From Burkholderia sp. IMCC1007 (GTDB lineage: Bacteria > Pseudomonadota > Gammaproteobacteria > Burkholderiales > Burkholderiaceae), in assembly GCF_027257875.1 (NCBI RefSeq), contig NZ_JAPVQY010000020.1, positions 1 to 64,000 on the forward strand: a stretch of 64,000 nt of DNA. The letters are read 5' to 3'. Below, in pieces: positions 35,917 through 45,025 of this stretch (position 1 is the first letter of the stretch; each line of letters starts with the position of its first letter). The notes beneath the pieces are model-generated. The model was not told where the DNA came from, made no database searches, and was given only the letters and a program-made list of their open reading frames with translations. A program made the translations under genes and the position numbers.

Positions 35917-37128
35917 TTACGCGCCGCGCTGCGACAGTTCCTGCTCGAGCGCCGCCACGCCGGCCGGCAGGTCGACCGGCACCTTCAGGTCGACCATCGT
36001 GCGGCCGAACGCATGCAGCGTGCGGAACAGGTTGTGTTCGCGGCACTGCTCGCCCATCTGCCCGATCCGCACGATCGGCAAGCCGAACGAACCCGAAATC
36101 TCGACCTGGTACTGCTTCGAGATATGCCCGCAGACCATCCCGGGCGTGAGCCCCTCCGGCGTCTCGATCCCGACCACCGAATTGAGCCGGCATTCCTTCG
36201 GCGCATAGAGCTTGAGCCCCATCGATTCGACGCCCGCCTGCAGCGCCAGCGAGCAGCGGAGGTGGCGCGCGAAGCGGCTTTCGAGCGTTTCCGCGCAGAC
36301 GAGCCGCAGCGCCTCGTGCAGCGCGAGCACGCCCGACACGGGCGCCGTGTAGTGATAGCCGGCGTTGTGCCAGAAGTTCTCCGCGAGCGCCATGTCGAGG
36401 CACCAGTGCGCGTTCGGCTCGGGGCGCGTCTTCATGCGCTCCCACGCGGCATCCGAGAACGCGATCAGCGACACGCCCGGGATCGACGACAGCCCCTTCT
36501 GGCCGCCGGTGATCACCGCGTCGATGCCCCACGCATCCATCTCGAGCGGCATCGTCGACAGCGTGCACACCGCGTCGACGACCACCAGCGCGCCGGCCGC
36601 CTTCGCGAGCGCCGCGATGTCGCGCAGGTCGCGGTTCCAGACCGTATTCGACGTCTCGCCCTGCACGATCGTGACGATCTCGGGCCGCTCGCGCGCGATC
36701 GCGTCGGCGATCTCGTCGAGGCTCGCGACCGCGCGGTCGGCCACTTCGAGCGTCGCGACGTCGGCGCCCACGCGCGTGGCCATCTCGGCCATCCGCGCGC
36801 TGAAGAAGCCGTTGCGGATCGACAGCACGCGCGTGCCGCGCCACGCGAGGTTCGAGATCGCCATTTCCATCGCGGCGGAGCCGGGGCCGGCGACGCCGAG
36901 CACCCACTTCGTGCGGGTCTGGAACACGTAGCGCGCCATCTCCTTCACCTGCTCGATGATCTTCGCCATCGTCGCGCCGAGGTGGTTGATCACGATCGTG
37001 TTCGCCTTGGCGACCGCGGCCGGGATCGGAACCGGGCCGGCCCCCATCATCAGCAGCGGTTCTTCGGGCAGGATCGCGTCGAGCGGCACGACGACGGGAC
37101 AAGGAATCGGCGAGTAATCGATGGACAT
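35917..37128 (-). CDS. Class V aminotransferase (alanine/serine-glyoxylate or pyridoxamine-pyruvate type)
   Basis: A 403-residue PLP enzyme of the alanine-glyoxylate aminotransferase family. The PLP lysine is in ITGGQKGLSSIPG (residues about 205-217), with VVDAVCTLSTMPLEMD just before it and GPGSAAMEMAISNL near residue 80. Relatives include serine-glyoxylate transaminase, PhnW and pyridoxamine-pyruvate transaminase; the sequence does not decide between them. The start at 37128 gives MSIDYSPIPCPVVVP. A strong inverted repeat lies 123 bp upstream. A LysR gene diverges from it. Confidence 0.88.
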   Translation of the reverse strand: MSIDYSPIPCPVVVPLDAILPEEPLLMMGAGPVPIPAAVAKANTIVINHLGATMAKIIEQVKEMARYVFQTRTKWVLGVAGPGSAAMEMAISNLAWRGTRVLSIRNGFFSARMAEMATRVGADVATLEVADRAVASLDEIADAIARERPEIVTIVQGETSNTVWNRDLRDIAALAKAAGALVVVDAVCTLSTMPLEMDAWGIDAVITGGQKGLSSIPGVSLIAFSDAAWERMKTRPEPNAHWCLDMALAENFWHNAGYHYTAPVSGVLALHEALRLVCAETLESRFARHLRCSLALQAGVESMGLKLYAPKECRLNSVVGIETPEGLTPGMVCGHISKQYQVEISGSFGLPIVRIGQMGEQCREHNLFRTLHAFGRTMVDLKVPVDLPAGVAALEQELSQRGA

Positions 37129-37250
37129 GGCTGGCAAAAATGGAAGGAAGAAAACGCTGGAACGTCGCCCGCCGCACGGCACGGTGGACTGATCGATCAT
37201 TCCGCGTTCCGCGGCTGCGCGCAAGAGGCACGCACGTCCGGACAGCGTGA

Positions 37251-37280
37251 CGCTGGCCCGGTCGACGGACCGGGCCAGCG
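37251..37280. repeat. Perfect 13-bp inverted repeat before the aminotransferase
   Basis: CGCTGGCCCGGTC and its complement are separated by 4 bases. No T-run follows on either strand, so it is not a standard terminator; it may be an operator or an mRNA hairpin in the aminotransferase leader. Confidence 0.85.
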
Positions 37281-37881
37281 GCCGCGCACCTGCCGCGCGA
37301 TTGCATTTCGTATTGGCCGGGAATCGCAGTCCGCATGCGCATCGGTTCCATCGGCGGTTCGAACCGTGCGATTTACTCCATCAATATTGAGATGATTGAC
37401 CTATGCAGATCGTCGAGCGCGGCACACGCAACGACTGCAATATCCGGCATCACGATAAAAATCGCAGCGGCGAATCGGCCCGAAAAAATCCCGGCGCCCC
37501 AAAAAATATCCATTATGCCTACATCTATTGGGGCGCGATTTCGCCCATTACCCTGTCAGGTGCATGCCTCCTCATGCACACTCCTGTTTTTAATGACTAT
37601 TTTTCATTTCATCCGCACCCGCTCGCAATACATCGCATGCCATCTTCATTGCGCGCGCACGGCCCCGCGTCGTTAAAGCGATACCTGCGAAGCCGATTTT
37701 TCGCAACCCGCCGCTTTTCTCAGGTTGACGGATATCGCTTCCGTCATCAACAATTGTCTGCGGAATCAAAAAATGATTTTTTGGATACGAGCAAGAACCG
37801 TGGTCGCGCGACGGTTTTCCAGCGCATACGACGAAAAATCACAACCATAAATCAATCAACCGGGCCAGAAATACGCGAGCC
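37281..37881. other. AT-rich gene-free region between aminotransferase and LysR
   Basis: About 600 bp with far lower GC than anything else in the window, especially 37385-37880. It has a perfect palindrome CAAAAAAT-G-ATTTTTTG (37767-37783) and A/T runs. An open frame (37403-37885) is unlike any protein I know and its codon use is unlike the neighbours, so I do not call it. Confidence 0.6.
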
Positions 37882-38865
37882 ATGAACCAGATTCAGACCA
37901 TGCGTGTGTTCGTCTGCGTCGCCGAGCAGCAGAGCTTCCGGCGCGCGGCGCACCATCTAGGCGTGTCCAACGCGCTCGTCACGCGTTCGATCGCGATGCT
38001 CGAGTCGCACCTGAATACGCGGTTGATCCACCGCACCACGCGCAACCTGTCGCTGACCGAGGCCGGGCTGCGCTACCTCGACGGCTGCCGTGCGCTGCTC
38101 GAGGAATTCGATCACCTCGAGGCGTCGGTCGCGCATGCGGTGCGCGAGCCGGCCGGCACGCTGCGCGTCGTCGCGTCGGGCCTGCTGTCGCCGCTCGCGC
38201 TCACGTCGCTCGTCAGCCGCTTCCGCCACCGCTACCCGGAACTGCGCGTGCAGCTCACCGTCGCCGAAGGGCCGCTCGACGTGCTCGACTCCGGCTACGA
38301 CGTCGGCATCGTCACCGGCAACCGGCTCGACGGCAACCCGACGCTGATCGGTCATGCGCTCACGCCGAACCCGTTCGTCGCATGCGCGGCGCCCGCCTAT
38401 CTCGAGCGCCGCGGCGAGCCGCGCGCCCCCGACGACCTGCCCGGCCACGACTGGGTCGCACTCGCCCCGCATCAGCATGCACCCGCGTGGCGGCTCGTCG
38501 GCCATGACGGCGTCACGCATTCGATCACGCTGCGCCCGACCTGCACGGTCAACCAGCTCGCGCTCGTGCAGGCGGCGGCCGCGGCCGGCTCGGGCATCGC
38601 GGTGCTGCCCGAATCGTGCGTCGCCGACGCGCTCGCGAGCGGCACGCTCGTGCGGCTGCTGCCCGGCTACCGGATCGACGACCCGGACGCGCAACTGTCG
38701 CTCGTGTATCCCAATCGCCAATACGTGCCGGCCCGCACGCGCAGCTTCGTCGAACACGCGCTCGAGCATTTCGGCACGCAGACGGCGAGCGAGCGGACCA
38801 GCTACGAGTTCCTGCGCTCGCCGCGCGGCCCCGATCGCGCCGATATCGTCACGGGCCTGCAGTAA
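37882..38865 (+). CDS. LysR-family transcriptional regulator
   Basis: A 327-residue LTTR of the CrgA/YhjC-like type. HTH: SFRRAAHHLGVSNALVTRSIAMLE (residues about 18-41); then RLIHRTTRNLSLTEAG, the marker of this subgroup. The C-terminal half is the effector domain. It starts a probable plus-strand pair with ldhA 30 bp downstream, and diverges from the class V aminotransferase across the AT-rich region; either could be a target. Confidence 0.92.
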   Translation: MNQIQTMRVFVCVAEQQSFRRAAHHLGVSNALVTRSIAMLESHLNTRLIHRTTRNLSLTEAGLRYLDGCRALLEEFDHLEASVAHAVREPAGTLRVVASGLLSPLALTSLVSRFRHRYPELRVQLTVAEGPLDVLDSGYDVGIVTGNRLDGNPTLIGHALTPNPFVACAAPAYLERRGEPRAPDDLPGHDWVALAPHQHAPAWRLVGHDGVTHSITLRPTCTVNQLALVQAAAAAGSGIAVLPESCVADALASGTLVRLLPGYRIDDPDAQLSLVYPNRQYVPARTRSFVEHALEHFGTQTASERTSYEFLRSPRGPDRADIVTGLQ

Positions 38866-38895
38866 ACTGCCGCCGACAGCCATCGGAGGTGCAGC

Positions 38896-39894
38896 ATGCG
38901 CGTGATCCTGTTCAGCAGCCGGCAGTACGACGACGAATCGTTTACCGCCGCCAACCGGAAGTTCGGGTATCGGCTGCACTGCCAGCCGTCGCACCTCGAC
39001 GCGGAAACCGCGATCCTCGCGCACGGCTATGACGTCGTCTGCCCGTTCGTCAACGACACCGTCGACGCGGCCGTGCTCGAACGGCTCGCCGACGGCGGCA
39101 CGCGCCTGATCGCGCTGCGCTCGGCCGGCTTCAACCACGTCGACCTGGCGGCCGCCGAGCGGCTCGGCATCGCGGTCGTGCGCGTGCCCGCGTATTCGCC
39201 GCATGCGGTCGCCGAACACGCCGTCGCGCTGATCCTCGCGCTCAACCGCCGGCTGCCGCGCGCGGTGGCACGCACCCGCGAAGGCGACTTCTCGCTGAAC
39301 GGCCTGCTCGGCTTCGACCTGCACGGCAAGACCGTCGGCGTGATCGGCACCGGCCTGATCGGCCGCGTGTTCGCGAAGATCATGATGGGCTTCGGGATGC
39401 ACGTGCTCGCGCACTCGATGCCGCCTTACGACGACGAGTTGATCGCATTCGGCGCGCGCTATGTCGAACTCGACGAGCTGCTGCGCCATGCCGATATCGT
39501 CAGCCTGCACTGTCCGCTGCTGCCGTCGACGCATCATCTGATCAACGCGAGAACACTCGCGCGGATGAAGCACGGCGCGATGCTGATCAATACGGGGCGC
39601 GGCGGCCTCGTCGACGCGCAGGCGCTCATCGATGCGCTCAAGAGCGGCCAGCTCGGCCATCTCGGGCTCGACGTGTACGAGGAGGAAAGCGGCCTCTTCT
39701 TCGAGGATCACTCCGACCTGCCGCTGCAGGACGACGTGCTCGCGCGCCTGCTGACGTTCCCGAACGTGATCGTCACGTCGCACCAGGCGTTCTTCACGCG
39801 CGAGGCGCTCGCCGAAATCGCCCATACCACGCTGCTGAACATCGAGGCGTGGCACGCGGGCGCGCCGACCAACGTCGTCGCGGCCGGCCGCTGA
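38896..39894 (+). CDS. ldhA: D-2-hydroxyacid dehydrogenase, D-lactate dehydrogenase type
   Basis: A 332-residue NAD-dependent dehydrogenase of the fermentative LdhA subgroup. Motifs: GVIGTGLIGRVFAKIM (Rossmann), MLINTGRGGLVD, the catalytic Arg in ALRSAGFNHVDL, and HQAFFTREAL with the catalytic His; YDDESF near the start is typical of LdhA. It reduces pyruvate to D-lactate. GGAGG precedes the ATG. The 30-bp gap to the LysR gene suggests co-transcription. Confidence 0.93.
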   Translation: MRVILFSSRQYDDESFTAANRKFGYRLHCQPSHLDAETAILAHGYDVVCPFVNDTVDAAVLERLADGGTRLIALRSAGFNHVDLAAAERLGIAVVRVPAYSPHAVAEHAVALILALNRRLPRAVARTREGDFSLNGLLGFDLHGKTVGVIGTGLIGRVFAKIMMGFGMHVLAHSMPPYDDELIAFGARYVELDELLRHADIVSLHCPLLPSTHHLINARTLARMKHGAMLINTGRGGLVDAQALIDALKSGQLGHLGLDVYEEESGLFFEDHSDLPLQDDVLARLLTFPNVIVTSHQAFFTREALAEIAHTTLLNIEAWHAGAPTNVVAAGR

Positions 39895-40012
39895 CTGACC
39901 ACGTCCTGCATACGCGATCCGTCAACGATCCGGCATTTTGTTTCGACTGAAGTAACGCCGCGCGCGCGGCGTCTGCTATCGTTGCGCGGATTTCTCCCTG
40001 CTTGCGCCGCCC

Positions 40013-40870
40013 ATGCGTTTCGACGACTCCGCCATTGCCGCGGTCTACCGTGCCATCTTCGAACGGCGCGACATGCGCCACTTCACGCCGGCGCCGGTCG
40101 ATCCGGCCACGCTCGCGCGGCTGCTGCGCGCCGCGCACCACGCGCCGAGCGTCGGCTTCATGCAGCCGTGGCGCTTCATCCGCATCACCGATCCCGCATT
40201 GCGCACCGCGATCCATGCGCTCGTCGAGGCCGAGCGCCGCGCGACCGCCGACGCGCTCGGCGAACGGCAGGACGAATTCATGCGGCTGAAGGTCGAAGGC
40301 GTGCGCGAATGCGGCGAGCTGCTGGTCGTCGCGCTGACCGATGGCCGCGAGCGCCACGTGTTCGGCCGCCGCACGCTGCCGGAGATGGATCTCGCGTCCG
40401 CCGCGTGCGCGATCCAGAACATGTGGCTCGCCGCGCGCGCCGAAGGGCTCGGGATGGGCTGGGTGTCGCTGTTCGACGTCGATGCGCTGCGCACGCTGCT
40501 CGGCATGCCGGCCGGCGCGAAGCCGATCGCCGTGCTGTGCGTCGGCCACGTCGACGCGTTCTACGCGAAGCCGATGCTCGAGGAGGAACGCTGGGCCGCA
40601 CGGATGCCGATCGAAGCGTGCCTGTTCGAAAACGGCTGGGACGCGCCGGCTGGGTCCGACGCCGGCGAGTGCGTGGGAGGCGTGCGCACGGGGGCGGCGG
40701 CCGCGTCGCGGTCGGGGTCGGGGTCGGGGTCGGCGTCCACGTCCGCGCCCACGGCGACGGCCACGTCGTCCACCACCGCGATCGGAGCGGGATCGCCACC
40801 GTCGCCCGACATCGCCGCCTCAGACGAATCCCCCGCCACCACACCAAACGCGGCCCTCCCCGATCGCTAG
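40013..40870 (+). CDS. bluB: 5,6-dimethylbenzimidazole synthase BluB, with C-terminal low-complexity tail
   Basis: A 285-residue nitroreductase-fold protein. BluB breaks down reduced FMN to make the lower ligand of cobalamin. Signatures: RRDMRHFTPAPVDPATL, AHHAPSVGFMQPWRFIRI and RTLPEMDLASAACAIQNMWLAARAEGLGMGWVS (in part: EMDLASAACAIQNMW). The core ends near residue 210; about 75 further residues are Ser/Gly/Thr/Ala/Pro-rich, coded partly by GGGTCG repeats. No other cobalamin gene is nearby. The tail is uncommon for BluB and is probably disordered. Confidence 0.9.
   Translation: MRFDDSAIAAVYRAIFERRDMRHFTPAPVDPATLARLLRAAHHAPSVGFMQPWRFIRITDPALRTAIHALVEAERRATADALGERQDEFMRLKVEGVRECGELLVVALTDGRERHVFGRRTLPEMDLASAACAIQNMWLAARAEGLGMGWVSLFDVDALRTLLGMPAGAKPIAVLCVGHVDAFYAKPMLEEERWAARMPIEACLFENGWDAPAGSDAGECVGGVRTGAAAASRSGSGSGSASTSAPTATATSSTTAIGAGSPPSPDIAASDESPATTPNAALPDR
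40716..40739. repeat. GGGTCG hexamer repeat inside bluB tail
   Basis: Three to four units of GGTCGG in tandem in the coding tail (Ser-Gly dipeptides). Slippage here would add or remove Ser-Gly without breaking the frame. Confidence 0.7.
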
Positions 40871-41137
40871 CCGAATGAACCGCTCGCAGCACGACCAAGG
40901 CCGAGTCGCCGCTTTCGTTCCGACCCGACATACTCGTCCGATACATGCCTGAACGCGATTGAAATCCCACAGTGTGGCGCACCGTGCCCGTCTTGCCGTC
41001 GCATGCCGGCAACATCTATTTTGACCCCAAGCATAGGGGTTTTCACTGAAGTAGAATCGCGGCTGATGCCCTCCGCCCCGCCCGTCCCGCGCATCCTGCG
41101 CCGGTCCCGGCAGCGACTCTTTCCGTAGCCCACCGCG

Positions 41138-42307
41138 ATGCCTTTACCTCTTTTCGCCCTTGCCGTCGCCGCCTTTGGAATCGGTACCACCGAATTCGTG
41201 ATCATGGGGCTGCTGCCCAACGTCGCCCGCGACCTCGGCGTATCGATCCCGGCTGCCGGGATGCTCGTGTCGGGTTACGCGCTCGGCGTGACGATCGGCG
41301 CGCCGATCCTCGCGATCGTCACCGCGAAGATGCCGCGCAAGCGCGCGCTGATGGGGCTGATCGGCCTGTTCATCGCGGGCAACCTGTTCTGCGCGATCGC
41401 GCCCGGCTATGCGGTGCTGATGGCCGCGCGCGTCGTCACCGCGTTCTGCCACGGCGCGTTCTTCGGGATCGGCTCGGTGGTCGCGAGCAACCTCGTCGCG
41501 CCGAACCGCCGCGCGCAGGCGATCGCGCTGATGTTCACCGGCCTCACGCTCGCCAACGTGCTCGGCGTGCCGCTCGGCACCGCGCTCGGCCAGGCGTACG
41601 GCTGGCGCGCGACGTTCTGGGCCGTCACCGGCATCGGCATCGCCGCGGCCGCCGCGCTCGCGGTGTGCCTGCCGAAGAACCTCGCGATGCCCGACACCAG
41701 CATCACGCGCGAATTCAGCGTGCTGAAACACCCGCAGGTGTTGATGGTGCTCGGCATCAGCGTGCTCGCGTCCGCGAGCCTGTTCAGCGTGTTCACCTAC
41801 ATCACGCCGATCCTCGAGGACGTGACGGGCTTCTCGCCGCATCAGGTCACCTACGTGCTGCTGCTGTTCGGCCTCGGCCTGACCGTCGGCGGCACGCTCG
41901 GCGGCAAGCTCGCCGACTGGCGCCGGATGCCGTCGCTGATCGCGACGCTCGCGCTGATCGGCGTCGTCCTCGCGCTGTTCGCCGGCACGATGCATCTGCC
42001 GTTCGCCGCGCTCGCGACGATCTTCGTGTGGGGCATGCTCGCGTTCGCGATCGTGCCGCCGCTGCAGATCATGATCGTCGATCGCGCGAGCGACGCGCCG
42101 AATCTCGCGTCGACGCTGAACCAGGGCGCGTTCAACCTCGGCAACGCGACCGGCGCGTGGCTCGGCGGGATGGCGATCGGCTCCGGCGTGTCGCTCGTGA
42201 GCCTGCCGTGGGTCGGCGTCGCGATGGCGGTCGCCGCGCTCGCGCTCACGCTGTGGTCGGCGTCGCTCGAACGCCGCCCGGTGGCCGCGCCGACGGAATA
42301 CATTTGA
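41138..42307 (+). CDS. MFS transporter, AraJ/DHA1 type
   Basis: A 389-residue 12-TM exporter. The opening FALAVAAFGIGTTEFVIMGLLPNVARDLGVSIPAAG (in part: GIGTTEFVIMGLLPNVA) is the signature of AraJ/YdeA/NepI-type sugar or nucleoside efflux proteins, and TAKMPRKRALMGLI is the loop 2-3 motif. Substrate unknown. No regulator is adjacent. Separated from bluB by 267 bp without recognised features. Confidence 0.9.
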   Translation: MPLPLFALAVAAFGIGTTEFVIMGLLPNVARDLGVSIPAAGMLVSGYALGVTIGAPILAIVTAKMPRKRALMGLIGLFIAGNLFCAIAPGYAVLMAARVVTAFCHGAFFGIGSVVASNLVAPNRRAQAIALMFTGLTLANVLGVPLGTALGQAYGWRATFWAVTGIGIAAAAALAVCLPKNLAMPDTSITREFSVLKHPQVLMVLGISVLASASLFSVFTYITPILEDVTGFSPHQVTYVLLLFGLGLTVGGTLGGKLADWRRMPSLIATLALIGVVLALFAGTMHLPFAALATIFVWGMLAFAIVPPLQIMIVDRASDAPNLASTLNQGAFNLGNATGAWLGGMAIGSGVSLVSLPWVGVAMAVAALALTLWSASLERRPVAAPTEYI

Positions 42308-42430
42308 CGCGCGTACATTTGACGCGCGACGCCCCGCTCGCGCGCTGCAGCGTTCGTTGCGCGCGCAACGTCATTCGATCCTGATGGCCTTCATGGACCT
42401 TTCAACGCCCGCGGTGTAGCATCGCGGCCG

Positions 42431-43591
42431 ATGAAAGCCATTCTCAATCGTGATTTCCTCGCGCTGATCCTGAGCGTCGCGGTAGTCGGTCTCGGCACCG
42501 GCGCCACGCTGCCGCTCACCGCGCTCGCACTGACCGAAGCCGGACACGGCACCAACGTCGTCGGCATGTTGACCGCCGCGCAGGCGCTCGGCGGTCTCGC
42601 GATCGTCCCGTTCGTCACCGCGCTCGCGCGGCATATCGGCGCGCGCCGCGCGATCGTCGTGTCGGTCGTGCTGCTCGCGGCGGCCACCGCGCTGATGCAG
42701 GTCACATCGAATCTCATTCTGTGGGGCGTATTGCGCGTGCTGTGCGGCGCCGCGCTGATGCTGCTGTTCACGATCGGCGAGGCGTGGGTCAACCAGCTCG
42801 CCGACGATTCGACGCGCGGCCGCGTGGTCGCGATCTACGCGACCAATTTCACGCTGTTCCAGATGGCGGGCCCCGTGCTCGTCAGCCAGATCGCCGGCGC
42901 GACGAGCATCCGCTTCGCGCTGTGCGGCGCGCTGTTCCTGCTCGCGCTGCCGACGCTCGCGACGATCCGGCGCGCGCCGCTCGCCGGCGACGACGCGCAT
43001 CACGCAGCGCACGACAGCTGGCTCGCCGTGCTGCCGCGCATGCCCGCGCTGATCATCGGCACCGGCTTCTTCGCGCTGTTCGATACGCTCGCGCTGTCGC
43101 TGCTGCCGCTCTACGCGATGGATCGCGGCGTCGCGAGCGCGACGGCCGTGCTGCTCGCGTCGATCATGCTGTTCGGCGACACCGCGATGCAGTTCCCGAT
43201 CGGCTGGCTCGCCGACAAGCTCGGCCGCGAACGCGTGCATCTCGGCGCCGGCTGGATCGTGCTGGCGGGCCTGCCGCTGCTGCCGTTCGTGATCGCGAAT
43301 CCGTGGCTGTGCTGGCCGCTGCTGTTCGTGCTCGGCGCGGCGGCGGGCAGCATCTACACGCTGTCGCTCGTCGCGTGCGGCGAACGTTTCCGCGGCTCGG
43401 CGCTCGTCACCGCGAGCTCGCTCGTGTCCGCGTCGTGGAGCGCCGCAAGCTTCGGCGGCCCGCTGGTGGCGGGCGCGTTGATGGAGCAGTTGGGCAGCAA
43501 TGCGCTGGTCGGTGTGCTGGTCGTGTGCGTCGCCGCGTTCGTCGCGGCCGCGCTGTGGGAACGGCGCGCGGCGCTGCAGCGCGCGGTCTGA
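42431..43591 (+). CDS. MFS transporter, YcaD-like
   Basis: A 386-residue 12-TM major facilitator. LARHIGARRAIVVSVVLL marks loop 2-3 and GEAWVNQLADDSTRGRVVAIYATNF (in part: GEAWVNQLADDSTRGRV) is characteristic of the YcaD/SLC-like exporters. Starts MKAILNRDFLALIL. Function and substrate unknown. It lies 123 bp after the AraJ-type gene and is followed by a strong bidirectional terminator shared with fahA. Confidence 0.88.
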   Translation: MKAILNRDFLALILSVAVVGLGTGATLPLTALALTEAGHGTNVVGMLTAAQALGGLAIVPFVTALARHIGARRAIVVSVVLLAAATALMQVTSNLILWGVLRVLCGAALMLLFTIGEAWVNQLADDSTRGRVVAIYATNFTLFQMAGPVLVSQIAGATSIRFALCGALFLLALPTLATIRRAPLAGDDAHHAAHDSWLAVLPRMPALIIGTGFFALFDTLALSLLPLYAMDRGVASATAVLLASIMLFGDTAMQFPIGWLADKLGRERVHLGAGWIVLAGLPLLPFVIANPWLCWPLLFVLGAAAGSIYTLSLVACGERFRGSALVTASSLVSASWSAASFGGPLVAGALMEQLGSNALVGVLVVCVAAFVAAALWERRAALQRAV

Positions 43592-43646
43592 CGCCGGCCC
43601 CGCGTGTCGCCGGCTGCCTGCGCCTGATCCCCTCCACCTGCCGCCC

Positions 43647-43677
43647 AAACAAAAGCGGCCCGCGCAATGCGGGCCGC
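43647..43677. terminator. Bidirectional terminator between MFS gene and fahA
   Basis: GCGGCCCGC / GCGGGCCGC stem (43655-43663 and 43669-43677), with AAACAAAA on the left, giving TTTTGTTT after the stem on the minus strand. Ends the hmg operon; weaker in the plus direction. Confidence 0.85.
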
Positions 43678-43720
43678 CCTGTCCTTCCGGATGATGCGCG
43701 GCGTGTCGCGCCGCACTGCG

Positions 43721-45025
43721 TTACGCGCTACGCGCCGGCAATATCTTGCCCGCACACGCGCCGAAGCCGACGCGATAACCGTCGCCCTGGCACCACCCCG
43801 CGAGCGTGAGCTCGTCGCCGTCCTCGATGAACGTGCGGCTGCCGCCGCCGTTCAGCACGAGCGGCTCCTTGGCGTTCCACGTCAGTTCGAGCAGGCTGCC
43901 GAACGAATCCTTGGTCGGCCCGCTGATCGTGCCCGATCCCATCAGGTCACCGACCCGCGCGTTGCAGCCGCCCACCGTGTGATGCGCGAGCTGCTGCGCC
44001 ATCGTCCAGTACATGTGCTTGAAGTTGGTGCGGCAGATCGACGTCGCTTCGGCCGCACCTTCCGCGCGCAGCGTCACCTCGAGCGCGATGTCGAACGCAT
44101 GCTTGCCCGCATGCCGCAGATACGCGAGCGGCTGAGGCGACTGCTCCGGCTGCGCGACGCGGAACGGTTCGAGCGCGTCGAGCGTGACGATCCACGGCGA
44201 GATCGTCGTCGCGAAGCCCTTCGAGTTGAACGGCCCGAGCGGCACGTATTCCCACTGCTGGATGTCGCGCGCGCTCCAGTCGTTCAGCAGCACCATCCCG
44301 AAGATATGCGCTTCGGCATCCTCGCACGCGATCGGCTCGCCGAGCGCGTTGCCCTTTCCGACGATGAAGCCGGTCTCCAGTTCGATGTCGAGCTTGCGGC
44401 ACGCGCCGAACACCGGACGCTCCTGGTCGGGCAGCTTCAGTTGCCCGTTCGGACGCCGCACCGGCGTGCCGCTCACGACCACCGACGACGCACGGCCGTT
44501 GTAGCCGATCGGCATCTCCGACCAGTTCGGCAGCAGCGCATTCTTCGGATCGCGGAACATCGAGCCGACGTTGGTCGCATGCTCCTTCGACGAATAGAAA
44601 TCGGTGTAGCCGGGAATGTCGACCGGCAGATGCAGCGTCGCATCACGCTGCGCGACGAGTACTTGCGCGCGCAGCGCCGCGTCGTCGCGCAGCCGCGCGT
44701 GGCCGCGCGAGAACAGGTCCGACAGCTGCACGCGCACGCTGCGCCATGCATCGCGACCGAGCGCGATGAACGCGTTGAGCGTTGGCGCGGCGAACGCGTC
44801 GGCACCGGCCGGCAGGGTCACGAGGCCTGCGCGCGCGAGCGCGGCGAGATCGACGATCTGGTCGCCGAGCGCGACGCCCGGACGGCGTGCCGCCTGCTTC
44901 GCGTCGCTGAAGATCCCGAACGGCAGGTTCTGGATCGGGAAATCGCAGGCGGGATCGTTCGCCGTGTCGACCCAGCTCTTGCGGGCCGGGTCCAGCGTCG
45001 CGCGCCAGTCTTGGGTATCGCTCAT
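43721..45025 (-). CDS. fahA: Fumarylacetoacetase
   Basis: A 434-residue hydrolase that splits fumarylacetoacetate into fumarate and acetoacetate, the last step of homogentisate breakdown. Motifs: [17 protein letters not shown] (metal/catalytic His), [31 protein letters not shown] and [15 protein letters not shown]. The start at 45025 overlaps the stop of hmgA (ATGA), so the two are translationally coupled; GGAG is upstream. Maleylacetoacetate isomerase is not in the window. Length is normal. Confidence 0.97.
   Translation of the reverse strand: MSDTQDWRATLDPARKSWVDTANDPACDFPIQNLPFGIFSDAKQAARRPGVALGDQIVDLAALARAGLVTLPAGADAFAAPTLNAFIALGRDAWRSVRVQLSDLFSRGHARLRDDAALRAQVLVAQRDATLHLPVDIPGYTDFYSSKEHATNVGSMFRDPKNALLPNWSEMPIGYNGRASSVVVSGTPVRRPNGQLKLPDQERPVFGACRKLDIELETGFIVGKGNALGEPIACEDAEAHIFGMVLLNDWSARDIQQWEYVPLGPFNSKGFATTISPWIVTLDALEPFRVAQPEQSPQPLAYLRHAGKHAFDIALEVTLRAEGAAEATSICRTNFKHMYWTMAQQLAHHTVGGCNARVGDLMGSGTISGPTKDSFGSLLELTWNAKEPLVLNGGGSRTFIEDGDELTLAGWCQGDGYRVGFGACAGKILPARSA

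Noticed and set aside
37403..37885. 160-codon frame in the AT-rich region
   Set aside because: No ribosome site, no domain, ends inside the LysR start, and low-GC DNA opens frames differently; treated as noncoding.
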